Of a stretch of 64,000 nucleotides of DNA, positions 8,075-19,500 are shown one piece after another. The translations under genes were made by a program, and so were the position numbers. Numbering within the stretch: the stretch's first letter is position 1; the number at the start of each line of letters is the position of its first letter. The stretch covers positions 1-64,000 of the forward strand of contig NZ_FYDX01000026.1 in the NCBI RefSeq assembly GCF_900187455.1, read 5' to 3'. The DNA comes from Pseudomonas sp. Irchel 3E13 (GTDB taxonomy: Bacteria; Pseudomonadota; Gammaproteobacteria; Pseudomonadales; Pseudomonadaceae). Below the pieces are notes generated by a model. It worked only from the letters and a program-made list of their open reading frames with translations, did not search any database and was not told the origin of the DNA.

Positions 8075-10006
8075 ATGTCACTGTTCAAACAATTGTTGCT
8101 CGCCATCTGCCTGTTTCTGGTGGTCGCTTTCAGCGGCAGTTTCATGGTGAGTCTGGAAAGCTCGCGCAGCCAGTACGTCAACCAGTTGCGTTCCCACGCC
8201 CAGGACGCCGCCACCGCGCTGGCCCTGTCGCTGACGCCCAATCTGGATGACCCGGCGATGGTCGAGCTGCTGGTCAGCTCGATCTTCGACAGCGGTTACT
8301 ACGCCAGCATCCGCGTGGTGGACCTCGCGTCCAATACGCTGCTGGTCGAGCGCCATGCCGATCCTGATCCGGGCGGCGTGCCGCAGTGGTTCATCAAGCT
8401 GATCGGGCTGGAAGCGGCGGGCGGCGATGCGATGGTCATGCGTGGCTGGCAGCAGGCGGCGCGGGTCGAGGTGGTCAGCCATCCGATGTTCGCGTTGTCC
8501 AAGCTCTGGCAGAGCGCGCTGGGCAGCCTCGGCTGGCTGCTGCTCTGCGGTGGCTTGAGCGCGGTGGCCGGCGCGCTGTTGCTGCGTCGTCAGCTCAAGC
8601 CGCTGGACTATATGGTCGAGCAGTCCCACGCCATCGCTCGCCGGGAATTCCTCAGCCTGCCGGACTTGCCGCGTACGCCCGAGCTGCGCCGGGTGGTCCA
8701 GGCCATGAACCAGATGGTCGAGAAGCTCAAGGCGCTCTACAAGGAGCAGGCCGAACGCAGCGAGAAGCTGCGTATTGAGTCCTATCAGGACAGCCTCACC
8801 GGCCTGGCCAACCGTCGTTATTTCGAGATGCAGCTCAATGCCCGGGTCAGCAATCTTGATGAGACCAGCGACGGCTATCTGCTGTTATTGCGGGTGCAGG
8901 ACCTTGCCGGTCTGAACCAGCGCCTTGGCGGCCATCGCACCGACCAGTTGTTGCAAGCGGTCGGTCAGCAGTTGAAGAGCGCGTGCGCCAACTTCCCGGA
9001 AACCAACAACCTGATCACCCGCAGCCGCGGTGGCGAGTTCGCGGTGCTGGCGCCGGGCATGAGTCATGACGATGCGATCAAGCTGGCCGAAGCGCTGGAG
9101 TCCGGCTTGCGCGGCATTTCTGATGTCACCCCGTCGGCGTGCATCGGTCTGGCACCGTTCAGTCCGGGGGATGAGCCCAAGGCTCTGCTGGCGCTGGCGG
9201 ACGAGGCCCTTGCGCGTGCGCAGAGCCAGCCGGAGCCATCGTGGGTTTGCCTGGAGCAAGGCTCGGCGACGCAGGCCAGTGATATCCATCGCCAGTGGCA
9301 CTCGTTGCTGGACGAGGCACTGAATCAGGGCCGCTTCGAGCTGTTCTTCCAGCCCGTGGTGGACAGCAACGCGCTTGACCGAGTGTTGCACTACAAGGTG
9401 CTTTCGCGGCTGATCGATGACCAGGGCGAGACCATCGCCGCCGGCCGTTTCCTGCCGGCGCTGGAGCGTTTCGGCTGGGCGACCCGGCTCGACCTGATGA
9501 TGCTGGAGAAAGTCCTCAAGCAGATGCATGGCCACGACCAGTCACTGGCGCTCAACCTCTCGGCGACGACCGTCGTCAATCCGGCCAGCCAGCAAAAAGT
9601 CCTGGACCTGTTGGCTCAACACGCCGTCCTTGGTCCGCGGCTGACCCTGGAAATCGCCGAAGAGCAATTGCCGGAACAGTCCGTGCTGGAGCAATTGACC
9701 CGTCGCCTGCGCACCCAAGGCTTCAGCCTGAGCCTGCAGCACTTCGGCGGGCGCTTCAGCATGATCGGCAACCTGGCCCATTTGGGCCTCGCCTATTTGA
9801 AGATCGACGGCAGCTACATCCGCGCCATCGACGAAGAGCAACACAAGCGCATCTTCATCGAGGCCGTGCAGCGCGCAGCCCACAGCATCGACCTGCCACT
9901 GATCGCCGAGCGCGTGGAAACAGAAGGGGAGTTGAAGGTGTTGCGGGAGATGGAGATCCAGGGCGTGCAGGGCCGGCTGGTGGGAGAACCGGCACCCTGG
10001 GCGTGA
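8075..10006 (+). CDS. lapD: Inner-membrane c-di-GMP receptor LapD
   Basis: A 643-residue protein: an N-terminal membrane helix (about 5-25), a periplasmic domain to about 150 (LapD_MoxY_N type), a second helix near 150-170, HAMP to about 235, then GGDEF and EAL domains. Both are degenerate: RSRGGEF replaces GGDEF, and KVLSRL stands where active enzymes have E-A-L-x-R. LapD is therefore expected to bind c-di-GMP without making or degrading it. When bound, its periplasmic domain sequesters LapG and LapA stays on the surface. ATG 8075 follows a GAGGAG site. Confidence 0.95.
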   Translation: MSLFKQLLLAICLFLVVAFSGSFMVSLESSRSQYVNQLRSHAQDAATALALSLTPNLDDPAMVELLVSSIFDSGYYASIRVVDLASNTLLVERHADPDPGGVPQWFIKLIGLEAAGGDAMVMRGWQQAARVEVVSHPMFALSKLWQSALGSLGWLLLCGGLSAVAGALLLRRQLKPLDYMVEQSHAIARREFLSLPDLPRTPELRRVVQAMNQMVEKLKALYKEQAERSEKLRIESYQDSLTGLANRRYFEMQLNARVSNLDETSDGYLLLLRVQDLAGLNQRLGGHRTDQLLQAVGQQLKSACANFPETNNLITRSRGGEFAVLAPGMSHDDAIKLAEALESGLRGISDVTPSACIGLAPFSPGDEPKALLALADEALARAQSQPEPSWVCLEQGSATQASDIHRQWHSLLDEALNQGRFELFFQPVVDSNALDRVLHYKVLSRLIDDQGETIAAGRFLPALERFGWATRLDLMMLEKVLKQMHGHDQSLALNLSATTVVNPASQQKVLDLLAQHAVLGPRLTLEIAEEQLPEQSVLEQLTRRLRTQGFSLSLQHFGGRFSMIGNLAHLGLAYLKIDGSYIRAIDEEQHKRIFIEAVQRAAHSIDLPLIAERVETEGELKVLREMEIQGVQGRLVGEPAPWA

Positions 10007-10037
10007 AACCCGGCCCTGTTGCCAGGGCCGACGGGAT

Positions 10038-10379
10038 TCAGATCAGGCCGCCGTGATCGTCTTCGTCGATCAGGTTATTCAGCCCGCCGAGGGCGGCACG
10101 GGCGGTGTTGCGGTTGAGCAGCTTGGCCTGGGCGCCGGGCGGCAGGTCGGTGATGCTGATCACGCCTTTGGTGGTCAGCACGTCGATCAGGTCTTCCAGC
10201 ACCCGAATCATGTCCAGGTCGCTCTGCTTGAGCTGCTTGAGGCTGTTCTCGACCACATCGTCGGCAAACCACTCTAGAACTTCGGCGTGATCGGCGGGCA
10301 GTGTTTCCGTGGCTTCGGCAAAGGCGGCGGCTTCGACCCGAAGCAACTGGCCTGCCATGTCGCGTTGCACGTAGAACAT
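10038..10379 (-). CDS. Small conserved Pseudomonas protein next to lapA (often labelled tryptophan-synthase-beta-like)
   Basis: A 113-residue acidic protein beginning MFYVQRDMAGQLLRVE and ending NNLIDEDDHGGLI. I chose ATG 10379 because GAGGGA lies at the right distance; longer starts at 10385 and 10409 are possible. The frequent database label 'tryptophan synthase subunit beta' is not supported by anything I see: there is no PLP fold and it is far too short. It lies downstream of lapA on the same strand, as in other pseudomonads. Function unknown. Confidence 0.75.
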   Translation of the reverse strand: MFYVQRDMAGQLLRVEAAAFAEATETLPADHAEVLEWFADDVVENSLKQLKQSDLDMIRVLEDLIDVLTTKGVISITDLPPGAQAKLLNRNTARAALGGLNNLIDEDDHGGLI

Positions 10380-10436
10380 GGTCATCCCTCGTGATTGTGG
10401 TTCCATCATCTTCTTCTTAAAGCACTCAGCAGCTTA

Positions 10437-10474
10437 GGCCATAAACGGCGCACGAGTATGCGCCGCCTATGGCC
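10437..10474. repeat. Strong interrupted hairpin between the small gene and lapA
   Basis: GGCCATA (10437-10443) pairs with TATGGCC (10468-10474), and GGCGCA with TGCGCC inside it. It may be a structural or transcript-stabilising element; without an adjacent T-run in either direction it is not a standard terminator. Confidence 0.4.
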
Positions 10475-10480
10475 GCCAGG

Positions 10481-10521
10481 CAAAAAACCGCAGTGTCGTG
10501 CCGACCCGTGAGGGTCGGCAC
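10481..10521 (-). terminator. lapA: Probable lapA transcription terminator
   Basis: A perfect ten-base stem GTGCCGACCC / GGGTCGGCAC (10498-10507 with 10512-10521) sits just after the lapA stop. A run of six T on the minus strand follows about ten bases later (10481-10487). The gap between stem and T-run is longer than usual, so efficiency is uncertain. Confidence 0.5.
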
Positions 10522-10532
10522 ACGCCCAGCGA

Positions 10533-13500
10533 TTACGTGTTGTTGTGGTCGATCTTGATCGTTGGGTCGGCACCGGTTACCAGCGAGTTGATCGAGGTTG
10601 AGGACCAGTTCACCCCTTCGAGCTTGATCGTCACGTCCGCGTTGGCAATACCGCCGGCGGCATTGAGCTTGCCTTCGGAGCTGACCTGCAGCGTCGACTC
10701 GCCGTTAACCGTGGTGATCTTCAGGTAGTTGTCGATGGTGCTGGCCTTCTCGCCCTGGAGCAGGTCGCTCAGGTCCAGACGGTCACCTTCGGCCGCCTTG
10801 AAGTCCTTGATGATGTCGTTGCCGATATCACCCGCCTTCCAGACGAAGGTGTCGGCACCGCTGCCACCGGTCATGGTGTCGTTGCCCTGGCCGCCGAACA
10901 GGATGTCGTTGCCCTCGCCACCCAGCAGGGTGTCGTTGCCGGTACCGCCGAGCAGGATGTCATTGCCCTTGCCGCCATCCAGGTAATCGTTACCGCCCTG
11001 GCCGAACAGAATGTCGTTGCCATCGCCGCCGTACAGCGTGTCGTTGCCGTCACTGCTGCGCGAGATATCGAACTCGCTGACGTGCTCGGTGACGTACTGG
11101 TGCATGGCCTTGCTGTCCACCGCACTGGCATCCAGCCCGGTCTTCAGCGCGACGTAGCTTTGCAGCGCTTCCACACCGTTGCCCGACACCTGCGAGAACA
11201 TGATCAGGTCGCCGAACACGATGTCGTTGCCGTCGCCGGCATTGACCGTGTCGTTGCCTGGCAGCGTCGCCTCGGTGTGGCCGAGGATGGCGTTGGCCAG
11301 GTTGCTCGGGTCGATGTTGGTCTGCGGCACGCCGTCGGAGTCGTACGGTTTCAGGTCGTTGACGTCCACGCCGCTGCCGATGCCGATGGCCTCGATGGTC
11401 GGCGAGAGCGCCTTGAGTACCGCGTAGGCGCTCTTCGAGTTGGAGGTGGTGTCGGAGTCGGTATAGCTACCTTGGCCGGCCAGGCTCGACAGTTCGTAGG
11501 TCCCGTCGCCCTGGGCGTGCAGGGTACCGCTGAGGGACGAATACCAACTGCCGTTCTTGTACAGGTTCAGGTTGCCGCTGCTGTCGATGGTCAGCTTGTT
11601 GCTGCTGTCCAGGTTGACGTTGATCACCTGGCCGATCTTGTAATTGATCGACGTGAGGTAGGTGTCCATCGTCAGGTTGGCCTTGCTGCCACTGTAGGTG
11701 ATCAGCGTCGGGTTGGTGCGTTCGCCGGTCTGGTAGTAGGTCGGCTGGCCGTCGGTAATGAAGAACGTCTGGTTGGTACCGGTGGCACCGGAGTCCTTCA
11801 GGGCCTGGAACCAGTTGGCCGTGGTCTTGAAGGCGTCCTCGTAGTTGGTGCCGCCGTTGGCCGTCATGGCGGTCAGGGCGTTTTTCAGGGTCTGCAGGGA
11901 ACCGCTGTCGGCCAGGTTGACCGAAACGGTGGTCTTGACCTGCGTGGCGAAGTCCACCAGCAGGATGTTGACCGTACCGGAGCTGGCGCCCTGGACGCTG
12001 TTGGACAGCGTGGTGAATACCGACTGCAGGGCTTTCTGCGCCGCGTCCACCGAGTCTTTCATACTGCCCGAGGTGTCGACGATGAACGCCAGGTTGTAGT
12101 TCTGCCCGGCGACCACGTGCAGGCCGTTGATGTCGGCGGCGATGATGTCGTTGCCATCGGTACCGTTCCAGTTGTCACTGTCGGCGGTGGCGTTGGTCGC
12201 CACGGCGTAAGTGTCGCCGTACACGGTGACCTTGATGGTGCCAGGGGTGTTGGCGGTGCTGCCGTTGATGGTCTCGGTGGACGTGGCGTTGACCGTCACA
12301 TCGAAGCTGCCGCTGTAGTAGGCCGGCGGCTTGATGGTCAGGGTGCTCAGGTTCCAGCCGGTGACGTCCACCGCGGTTGCGCCGACGGAGATGCTGTGAC
12401 CGGCGCCGTCGCTGATCACCGAACCGCTCGGGATACCGGCGAGCTTGACCGCCAGGGTCTCGGAGCCGTCGGTGTCGGTCAGCGCCGAGCTGATGCCCAC
12501 CAGCTTGACGGTGCCGTTCTCGCGGCCTTCGTTGAGTTTATAGCCGTCGTAGTAGCCCTTGCCGCTGGAGCCGTGCAGGTCGGAGACGGTGACGCCGGCC
12601 GCTGCCAGTGCGGCGACGGTCGGATACAGCGCGGTGCCGACCTGGCTCACGTCGATGGTTGCCCCGCCGTTGACCGACAGGTTGACGTCGTAGCTGCCCG
12701 GACCTGCCTGGTTGTAGTGGTAGATCTCGACGGTGTAGTAACCGCTCTTGGTCGGCGTGAAGGTGCCGTTGAGCTGGCCACCGGCGCCCCAGGTGGTGCT
12801 GGCCACGTCTTTACCGCCGACCACTACCGCCAGGCTGTCGTCGCCGACGCCGGTGAATTTGTAGGTCGAGCCGGCTTCCATGTACATCAGGCCGGAGGTC
12901 TTCGAGGCGATGCCCGGAGCAACGTCTCCGGTGGAAGCGACGTTGGTGGCGATGGCACTGGTCTGGCCTTTGCCGGCAGCGTCGATCACCGATTTCAGGG
13001 TGGCTGCGTCGGCGCCGTTGCCGTTGGTGCCCAGGCCGGACAGGCCGGTCCAGGTTTCTTTGGTCAGGCCGATCGAGGCCACGGCGTTGCTGCCGATGGT
13101 CAGGGTCGGTTTGTCGGCAACCGGGGTGATGTCGATTTTCAGCGTGGCTTCGTTGCCCAGATCCTTGCCGTCGAACGGCTTGTACTTGATCTGCGCGTAG
13201 TCGGCCTGCTGGTTGCCCACGCCGGTGCCGCCGTTGGCGGTAATGCCGGATTCGTTGGCTTTGGGCACGAACTTCAGGTTGCCGGCGTCGATGTCCGCCT
13301 TGCTGAAGACCTTGCCGGCATCGGCGCTGGTCAGGGTCTTCCAGGTGGTGCCGTCCTTGTATTGCAGGGTGCCGTTGGCCGGAAGCTGGGTGATGGTGAC
13401 GCCCAGGGCGCTCTGCACGTTGTCCAGGTCGGTGACGCCGAGGCTGCTCCAGGTCACGGCCAGGTCGGTGTCTTCGGTGCCCGTCAGCTCGCCGCCCGCG

Positions 13501-16500
13501 GCGGTTGGCGCGTCGTTCACCGGAATCACGTTGACCGTAGTGGTGGCGACGTTGGAGGTGTTGACCCCGTCGGTCACCGTCACGGTGATGATCCGCGGCG
13601 TGTTGCTCGGGTCATCGCTGGTGTTGATGAACGTGATGTTCTTCAGCGCCTGGATGTAGTTGGCGATGGTGGCGTTGCCGGACAGCGTCAGCACCACTTT
13701 GTCGTTGGTGCTGTTGGCGTTGATGCTGATGCCGTTGACGCTGTTGCCCAGGTTCAGCGCATCGCCGGCCATGCGGTTGGTCAGCGTGACGGTGGCACCG
13801 GTCATATTGGTGCTGTCGATATCGGTGATGCTCAGGTCGATATCGCCGATGGACACGCCGGAGCCGGCCTGGCCTTCGGTGAAGGTGACCTGGTAATCCG
13901 CGCCGGTCTTGCCGCTGGAGTCGTTGGCGTCCAGATCCAGAATCGGTGCCGGTTCGAAGATCTGCGTCGTCACGCTGCCTGCGGTGCCGCTGACCACCAC
14001 GCTCTCGAAGTTACCGCCGGTGGCCGAATCGACCTTGACCGTGAACTGCTCGGTGCCTTCGGTGACGTTGTCCTTGATGGTCGGGATGGTGAAGTCGACC
14101 TTGCTGGCGCCGGACGGGATGGTCACGGTGGTTACACCGGTGAAGTCCGAGCCGTTGGTGGCGGTGCCGGAGTAACTCAGCTTGACGGTCACCGCTGCCT
14201 GCGACGGGTTGCTCAGGTTGAGCGTGTAGGTCGCGGTGCCGCCCTCGGCCACCGAGGTAGTACCGGTGATGCTGATGGTGGTCGGGGTGTTGGTATCCGT
14301 GACCTGAGTGACCGCCGCCGTGGTGCTGTAGGCCAGGTTCTCGAAGCCGCCGCCGCTGGCGCCGGTGATCTTGGTGCTCAGGGTGGTGGCGTCGATGTAC
14401 GGCGTATCCGCTGGCGCCGGCACGGTGATGCTGTTGGACAGTTGGTCCTTGCCGATGACGATGGTCGAGCCGTTGGACAGGGTCACCGTCACTGGCGACG
14501 CGGCCGGGTTGGTCAGCGTTGCGGTGTAGGTGATCTGGCCGCCTTCGGCTACCGAAGTGGTGGCGCTCAGGCTCACGGTGGTGGTGTCGATCGGGCCGTC
14601 GCTGACCGTGGTGCTCGGCGTACCGGCGGTGACCAGCTTCTCGTAGTTGCCGCCGCTGGTGCTGGTAATGCTGTTGGTCAGCGTCGGGTTGGTGGTGTAG
14701 ACGTTGTTCGGCGCGGTGTAGTTGACCGTGCCGGTGCTTTGACCGACCAGGATGGTGATGGTCTGGTTGTTGGCCAGGGTCAGCACCAGGTTCGAGCCGG
14801 TGACGGGCGCGCTGACGGTCGCGGTGTAGGTGACGACGCCGCCTTCTACCACGCTTGGAGTTGCCGTCAGGGTCACGGTCGAGGTGTCGATGGTGTCGGT
14901 GACCGCAGTAACCGCAGGCGCCGAGCTGACATTCAGCTTCTCGAAATCGCCACCGCTGGTGCCGGTGATGGTGGCGCTGACGTTGCCGCCGTCCACATAC
15001 ACGGTGTTTTTCGGTCCATCGATAGTCACGCTGCCTTCGGTAGCGTTCTTGGCGATGGAGATGGTCGAACCGTTGCTCAGCGTCACCGTCATCGCGGTGC
15101 CGGCCGGGTTGGTCAGCTTGGCGGTGTAAGTGATCTGGCCGCCTTCCTGGACGCTGCCGGTCGCGGTGAGGCTTACACCGGTGGTATCGAGGTTGCTCGG
15201 GTTGTCGGTGACGGTGGTGCTTGGCGTTCCGGCCGTGACCAGTTTCTCGTAGTTGCCGCCGGTGACACCGGTGATGCTGTTGGTCAGCGCAGGGTTGGTG
15301 GCGTAGATGTTGTTCGGTGCGACGTAGTCGACCGAGCCGCTGCTGGCGTTGACCGCAATGGTGATGCTCTGGCCGTTGGCCAGGCTGATCACCAGAGGCG
15401 AGCCGGTGACCGGAGCAGTGACGGTGGCGGTGTAAGTCACCACGCCGCCCTCGGTCACGCTCGGCGTGGCGGTCAGCGTCACGGTGCTGGTGTCGATGGT
15501 ATCGGTCACGGCCGTCACGGCTGGCGTGCTGCTGACGTTCAACTTCTCGAAATCACCACCGCTGGTGCCCGTGATGGTCGCGCTGACGTTGCCGCTGTCG
15601 ACGTACACGGTGTTTTTCGGCGCATCGATGGTCACGCTGCCTTCGGTAGCGTTCTTGGCGATGGAGATGGTCGAGCCGTTGCTCAGCGTCACCGTCATCG
15701 CGGTGCCGGCCGGGTTGGTCAGCTTCGCGGTGTAGGTGATCTGGCCGCCTTCCTGGACGGTACCGGTCGCGGTGAGGCTGACACCGGTGGTGTCGAGGTT
15801 GTTCGGGTTGTCGTTGACGGTGGTCGACGGGGTGCCCGCAGTCACCAGCTTCTCGTAGTTGCCGCCGGTGACACCGGTGATGCTGTTGGTCAGTGCCGGG
15901 TTGGTGGCGTAGATGTTGTTTGGCGCGACGTAGTCCACCGAGCCGCTCGACGCATTGACCGCGATGGTGATCGACTGGCCGTTGGCGAGGCTGATGACCA
16001 GCGGCGCGCCGGTGACGGGCGCGCTGACGGTCGCGGTGTAGGTGACGACGCCGCCTTCGGTCACGCTCGGCGTCGCAGTCAGGGTCACGGTCGAAGTATC
16101 GATCGTGTCGGTGACGGCGGTTACCGCTGGCGTGCTGCTGACGTTCAACTTCTCGAAATCGCCGCCGCTGGTGCCAGTGATGGTGGCGCTGACGTTGCCG
16201 CTGTCGACGTACACGGTGTTTTTCGGGGCGGCGATGGTGATGCTGCCTTCGGTGGCGTCCTTGGCGATGGTGATGGTTTCACCGTTGCTCAGGGTGACCT
16301 TCATTTCCGTGCCGGCTGGGTTGGTCAGTTTGGCGGTGTAAGTGATCTGGCCGCCTTCCTGGACGGTGCCGGTGGCGGTCAGCGAGACGCCAGTGGTGTC
16401 GAGGTGAGCAGGGTTATCCGTCACGGTGGTGGACGGCGTTCCGGCCGTGACCAGCTTCTCGTAATTGCCGCCAGTAACACCGGTGATGCTGTTGGTCAGC

Positions 16501-19500
16501 GCTGCGTTGGTGTTGTAGACGTTGTTTGGTGCGACGTAGTCCACCGAGCCGCTGCTGGCGTTGACCGCGATGGTGATCGACTGGCCGTTGGCGAGGCTGA
16601 TGACCAGTGGTGCGCCAGTTACTGGTGCAGTGACGCTCGCGGTGTAAGTGACGACGCCGCCTTCGGTCACGCTTGGGGTGGCGGTCAGGGTCACGGTCGA
16701 AGTATCGATCGTGTCGGTGACGGCGGTTACCGCTGGCGTGCTGCTGACGTTCAACTTCTCGAAATCACCGCCAGTGGTGCCGGTAATGGTGGCGCTAACG
16801 TTGCCGCTGTCCACGTACACGGTGTTTTTCGGGGCGGCGATGGTGATGCTGCCTTCGGTGGCGTCCTTGGCGATGGTGATGGTTTCACCGTTGCTCAGGG
16901 TCACCTTCATTTCCGTGCCGGCTGGGTTGGTCAGCTTGGCGGTGTAAACAATGCTGCCGCCTTCCTGGACTGAGTCAGTCGCGGACAGGGTCAGGCCAGT
17001 GGTATCCAGACGAGCCGGATCGTCGGTGACAACGGTGGTCGGGGTGCCTGCGGTTTCGAGGTGCTCGTAGTTGCCGCCAGTGACGCCGGTGATGCTGTTG
17101 GTCAGTGGTGTGTTGGTGTTGAGCACGTTGTTCGGTGCGATGAAATCGACCGAACCGCTGCTTGCGTTGACCGGAATGGTGATGCTTTGGCCGTTAGCCA
17201 GAGTAATGACCAGCGGTGCGCCGGTGACTGGAGCCGTTACCGAAGCGGTGTAGGTGACAACTCCGCCTTCTACCGCGCTAGCGGTGGCGGTGAGGGTCAC
17301 GGTGCTGGTGTCGATGCTGTCGGTAACCGCAGTGACGGCAGCAGTCGGGCTGACTTCGAGGTGCTCGAAGTCGCCACCAGTGGTGCCAGTGATGGTGACG
17401 CTGACGCTACCGGCATCCACGTAAACAGTGTCTTTTGGTGCTGCGAAGGTCACGCTGCCTTCGGTCGCATCCTTGGCGATGGTGATGGTCTCACCGTTGC
17501 TCAAGGTGATCTTCATCTCGGTGCCAGCCGGGTTGGTCAGCTTGGCGGTGTAGACGATGTTGCCGCCTTCCTGCACAGAGCCGGTGGCGCTGAGGGTCAG
17601 GCCGGTGGTGTCCAAACGGGCCGGGTCATCGGTGACGACGGTGGTCGGAGTTCCTGCAGTTTCCAGGTGCTCGTAGTTGCCACCGGTTACGCCAGTAATG
17701 CTGTTGGTCAACGGGGTGTTGGTGTTGAGCACGTTGTTCGGTGCGATGAAGTCCACCGAGCCGCTCGAAGCGTTGACCGGGATGGTGATCGATTGACCGT
17801 TGGCCAGAGTGATAACCAGTGGAGCGCCGGTTACCGGGGCAGTGACGCTCGCGGTGTAGGTCACTACACCACCCTCGACTGCGCTAGCAGTAGCGGTCAG
17901 GGTCACGGTGCTGGTGTCGATGCTGTCGGTGACAGCAGTCACGGCCGCACTCGGGCTGACTTCCAGATGTTCGAAGTCACCGCCGGTGGTGCCGGTGATG
18001 GTCACGCTGACACTGCCCGCGTCGACATAAACGGTGTCTTTGGGTGCGGCGAAGGTGACAGAGCCTTCGGTGGCGTTCTTGGCAATGGTGATGGTTTCAC
18101 CATTGCTCAAGGTGATCTTCATTTCGGTGCCAGCCGGGTTCGTCAGCTTGGCGGTGTAGACGATGTTGCCGCCTTCCTGAACGGTGCCGGTGGCGGACAA
18201 GGTCAGACCAGTGGTGTCCAGACGGGCTGGGTCATCGGTCACGACGGTAGTCGGCGTGCCTGCGGTTTCCAGGTGCTCGTAGTTACCGCCGGTGACGGCA
18301 GTGATGCTGTTGGTCAGCGGGGTGTTGGTGTTCAGCACGTTGTTCGGTGCGATGAAGTCCACCGAGCCGCTCGAAGCGTTGACCGGGATGGTGATCGATT
18401 GACCGTTGGCCAGAGTGATAACCAGTGGAGCGCCGGTTACCGGGGCAGTGACGCTCGCGGTGTAGGTCACCACACCGCCTTCAACCGCGCTAGCGGTGGC
18501 GGTCAGGGTCACAGTGCTGGTGTCGATGCTGTCGGTTACAGCAGTCACGGCAGCAGTCGGGCTGACTTCCAGATGTTCGAAGTCACCACCGGTGGTGCCG
18601 GTGATAGTCACGCTGACGCTGCCGGCGTCGACATAAACGGTGTCTTTCGGTGCTGCGAAGGTGACAGAACCTTCGGTCGCATCCTTGGCGATGGTGATGG
18701 TTTCACCGTTGCTCAAGGTGATCTTCATCTCAGTGCCGGCTGGGTTGGTCAGCTTGGCGGTGTAGACGATGCTGCCGCCTTCCTGGACGGAACCGGTGGC
18801 CGAGAGGGTCAGACCGGTGGTGTCCAGACGAGCTGGGTCATCGGTGACGACGGTGGTCGGAGTACCTGCGGTTTCCAGGTGCTCGTAGTTGCCACCAGTT
18901 ACGCCAGTAATGCTGTTGGTCAGCGGCGTGTTGGTGTTGAGCACGTTGTTCGGAGCGATGAAATCGACCGAACCGCTGCTTGCATTGACCGGAATGGTGA
19001 TGCTTTGGCCGTTAGCCAGAGTAATGACCAGCGGGGCGCCGGTTACCGGAGCTGTGACGCTCGCGGTGTAAGTGACGACGCCGCCTTCTACCGCGCTGGC
19101 AGTCGCCGTCAACGTGACAGTCGACGTGTCGATGCTATCGGTGACAGCAGTGACTGCTGCCGTCGGGCTGACTTCCAGATGTTCGAAGTCACCACCGGTG
19201 GTGCCAGTAATGGTTACGCTGACGCTACCCGCGTCGACGTAAACAGTGTCTTTCGGTGCCGCGAAGGTCACGGAGCCTTCAGTGGCATCCTTGGCAATGG
19301 TGATGGTTTCACCATTGCTCAAGGTGATCTTCATTTCGGTGCCGGCCGGGTTGGTCAGCTTGGCGGTGTAGACGATGCTGCCACCTTCCTGAACCGAGCC
19401 AGTGGCGGACAAGGTCAGGCCGGTGGTGTCCAGGCGAGCCGGATCGTCAGTCACGACGGTGGTCGGGGTGCCGGCGGTTTCCAGCTTCTCGTAGTTGCCG

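Noticed and set aside
10038..10379. Tryptophan synthase beta function for the gene after lapA
   Set aside because: The protein is about a quarter of the required length and has no PLP-binding lysine region; the label appears to be a database carry-over.
11082..16973. A 1963-codon plus-strand open frame opposite lapA
   Set aside because: It is the antisense of the lapA repeats. It exists because the repeats have strong codon bias and no stop in that frame; it repeats with the same 606-base period and has no ribosome site.
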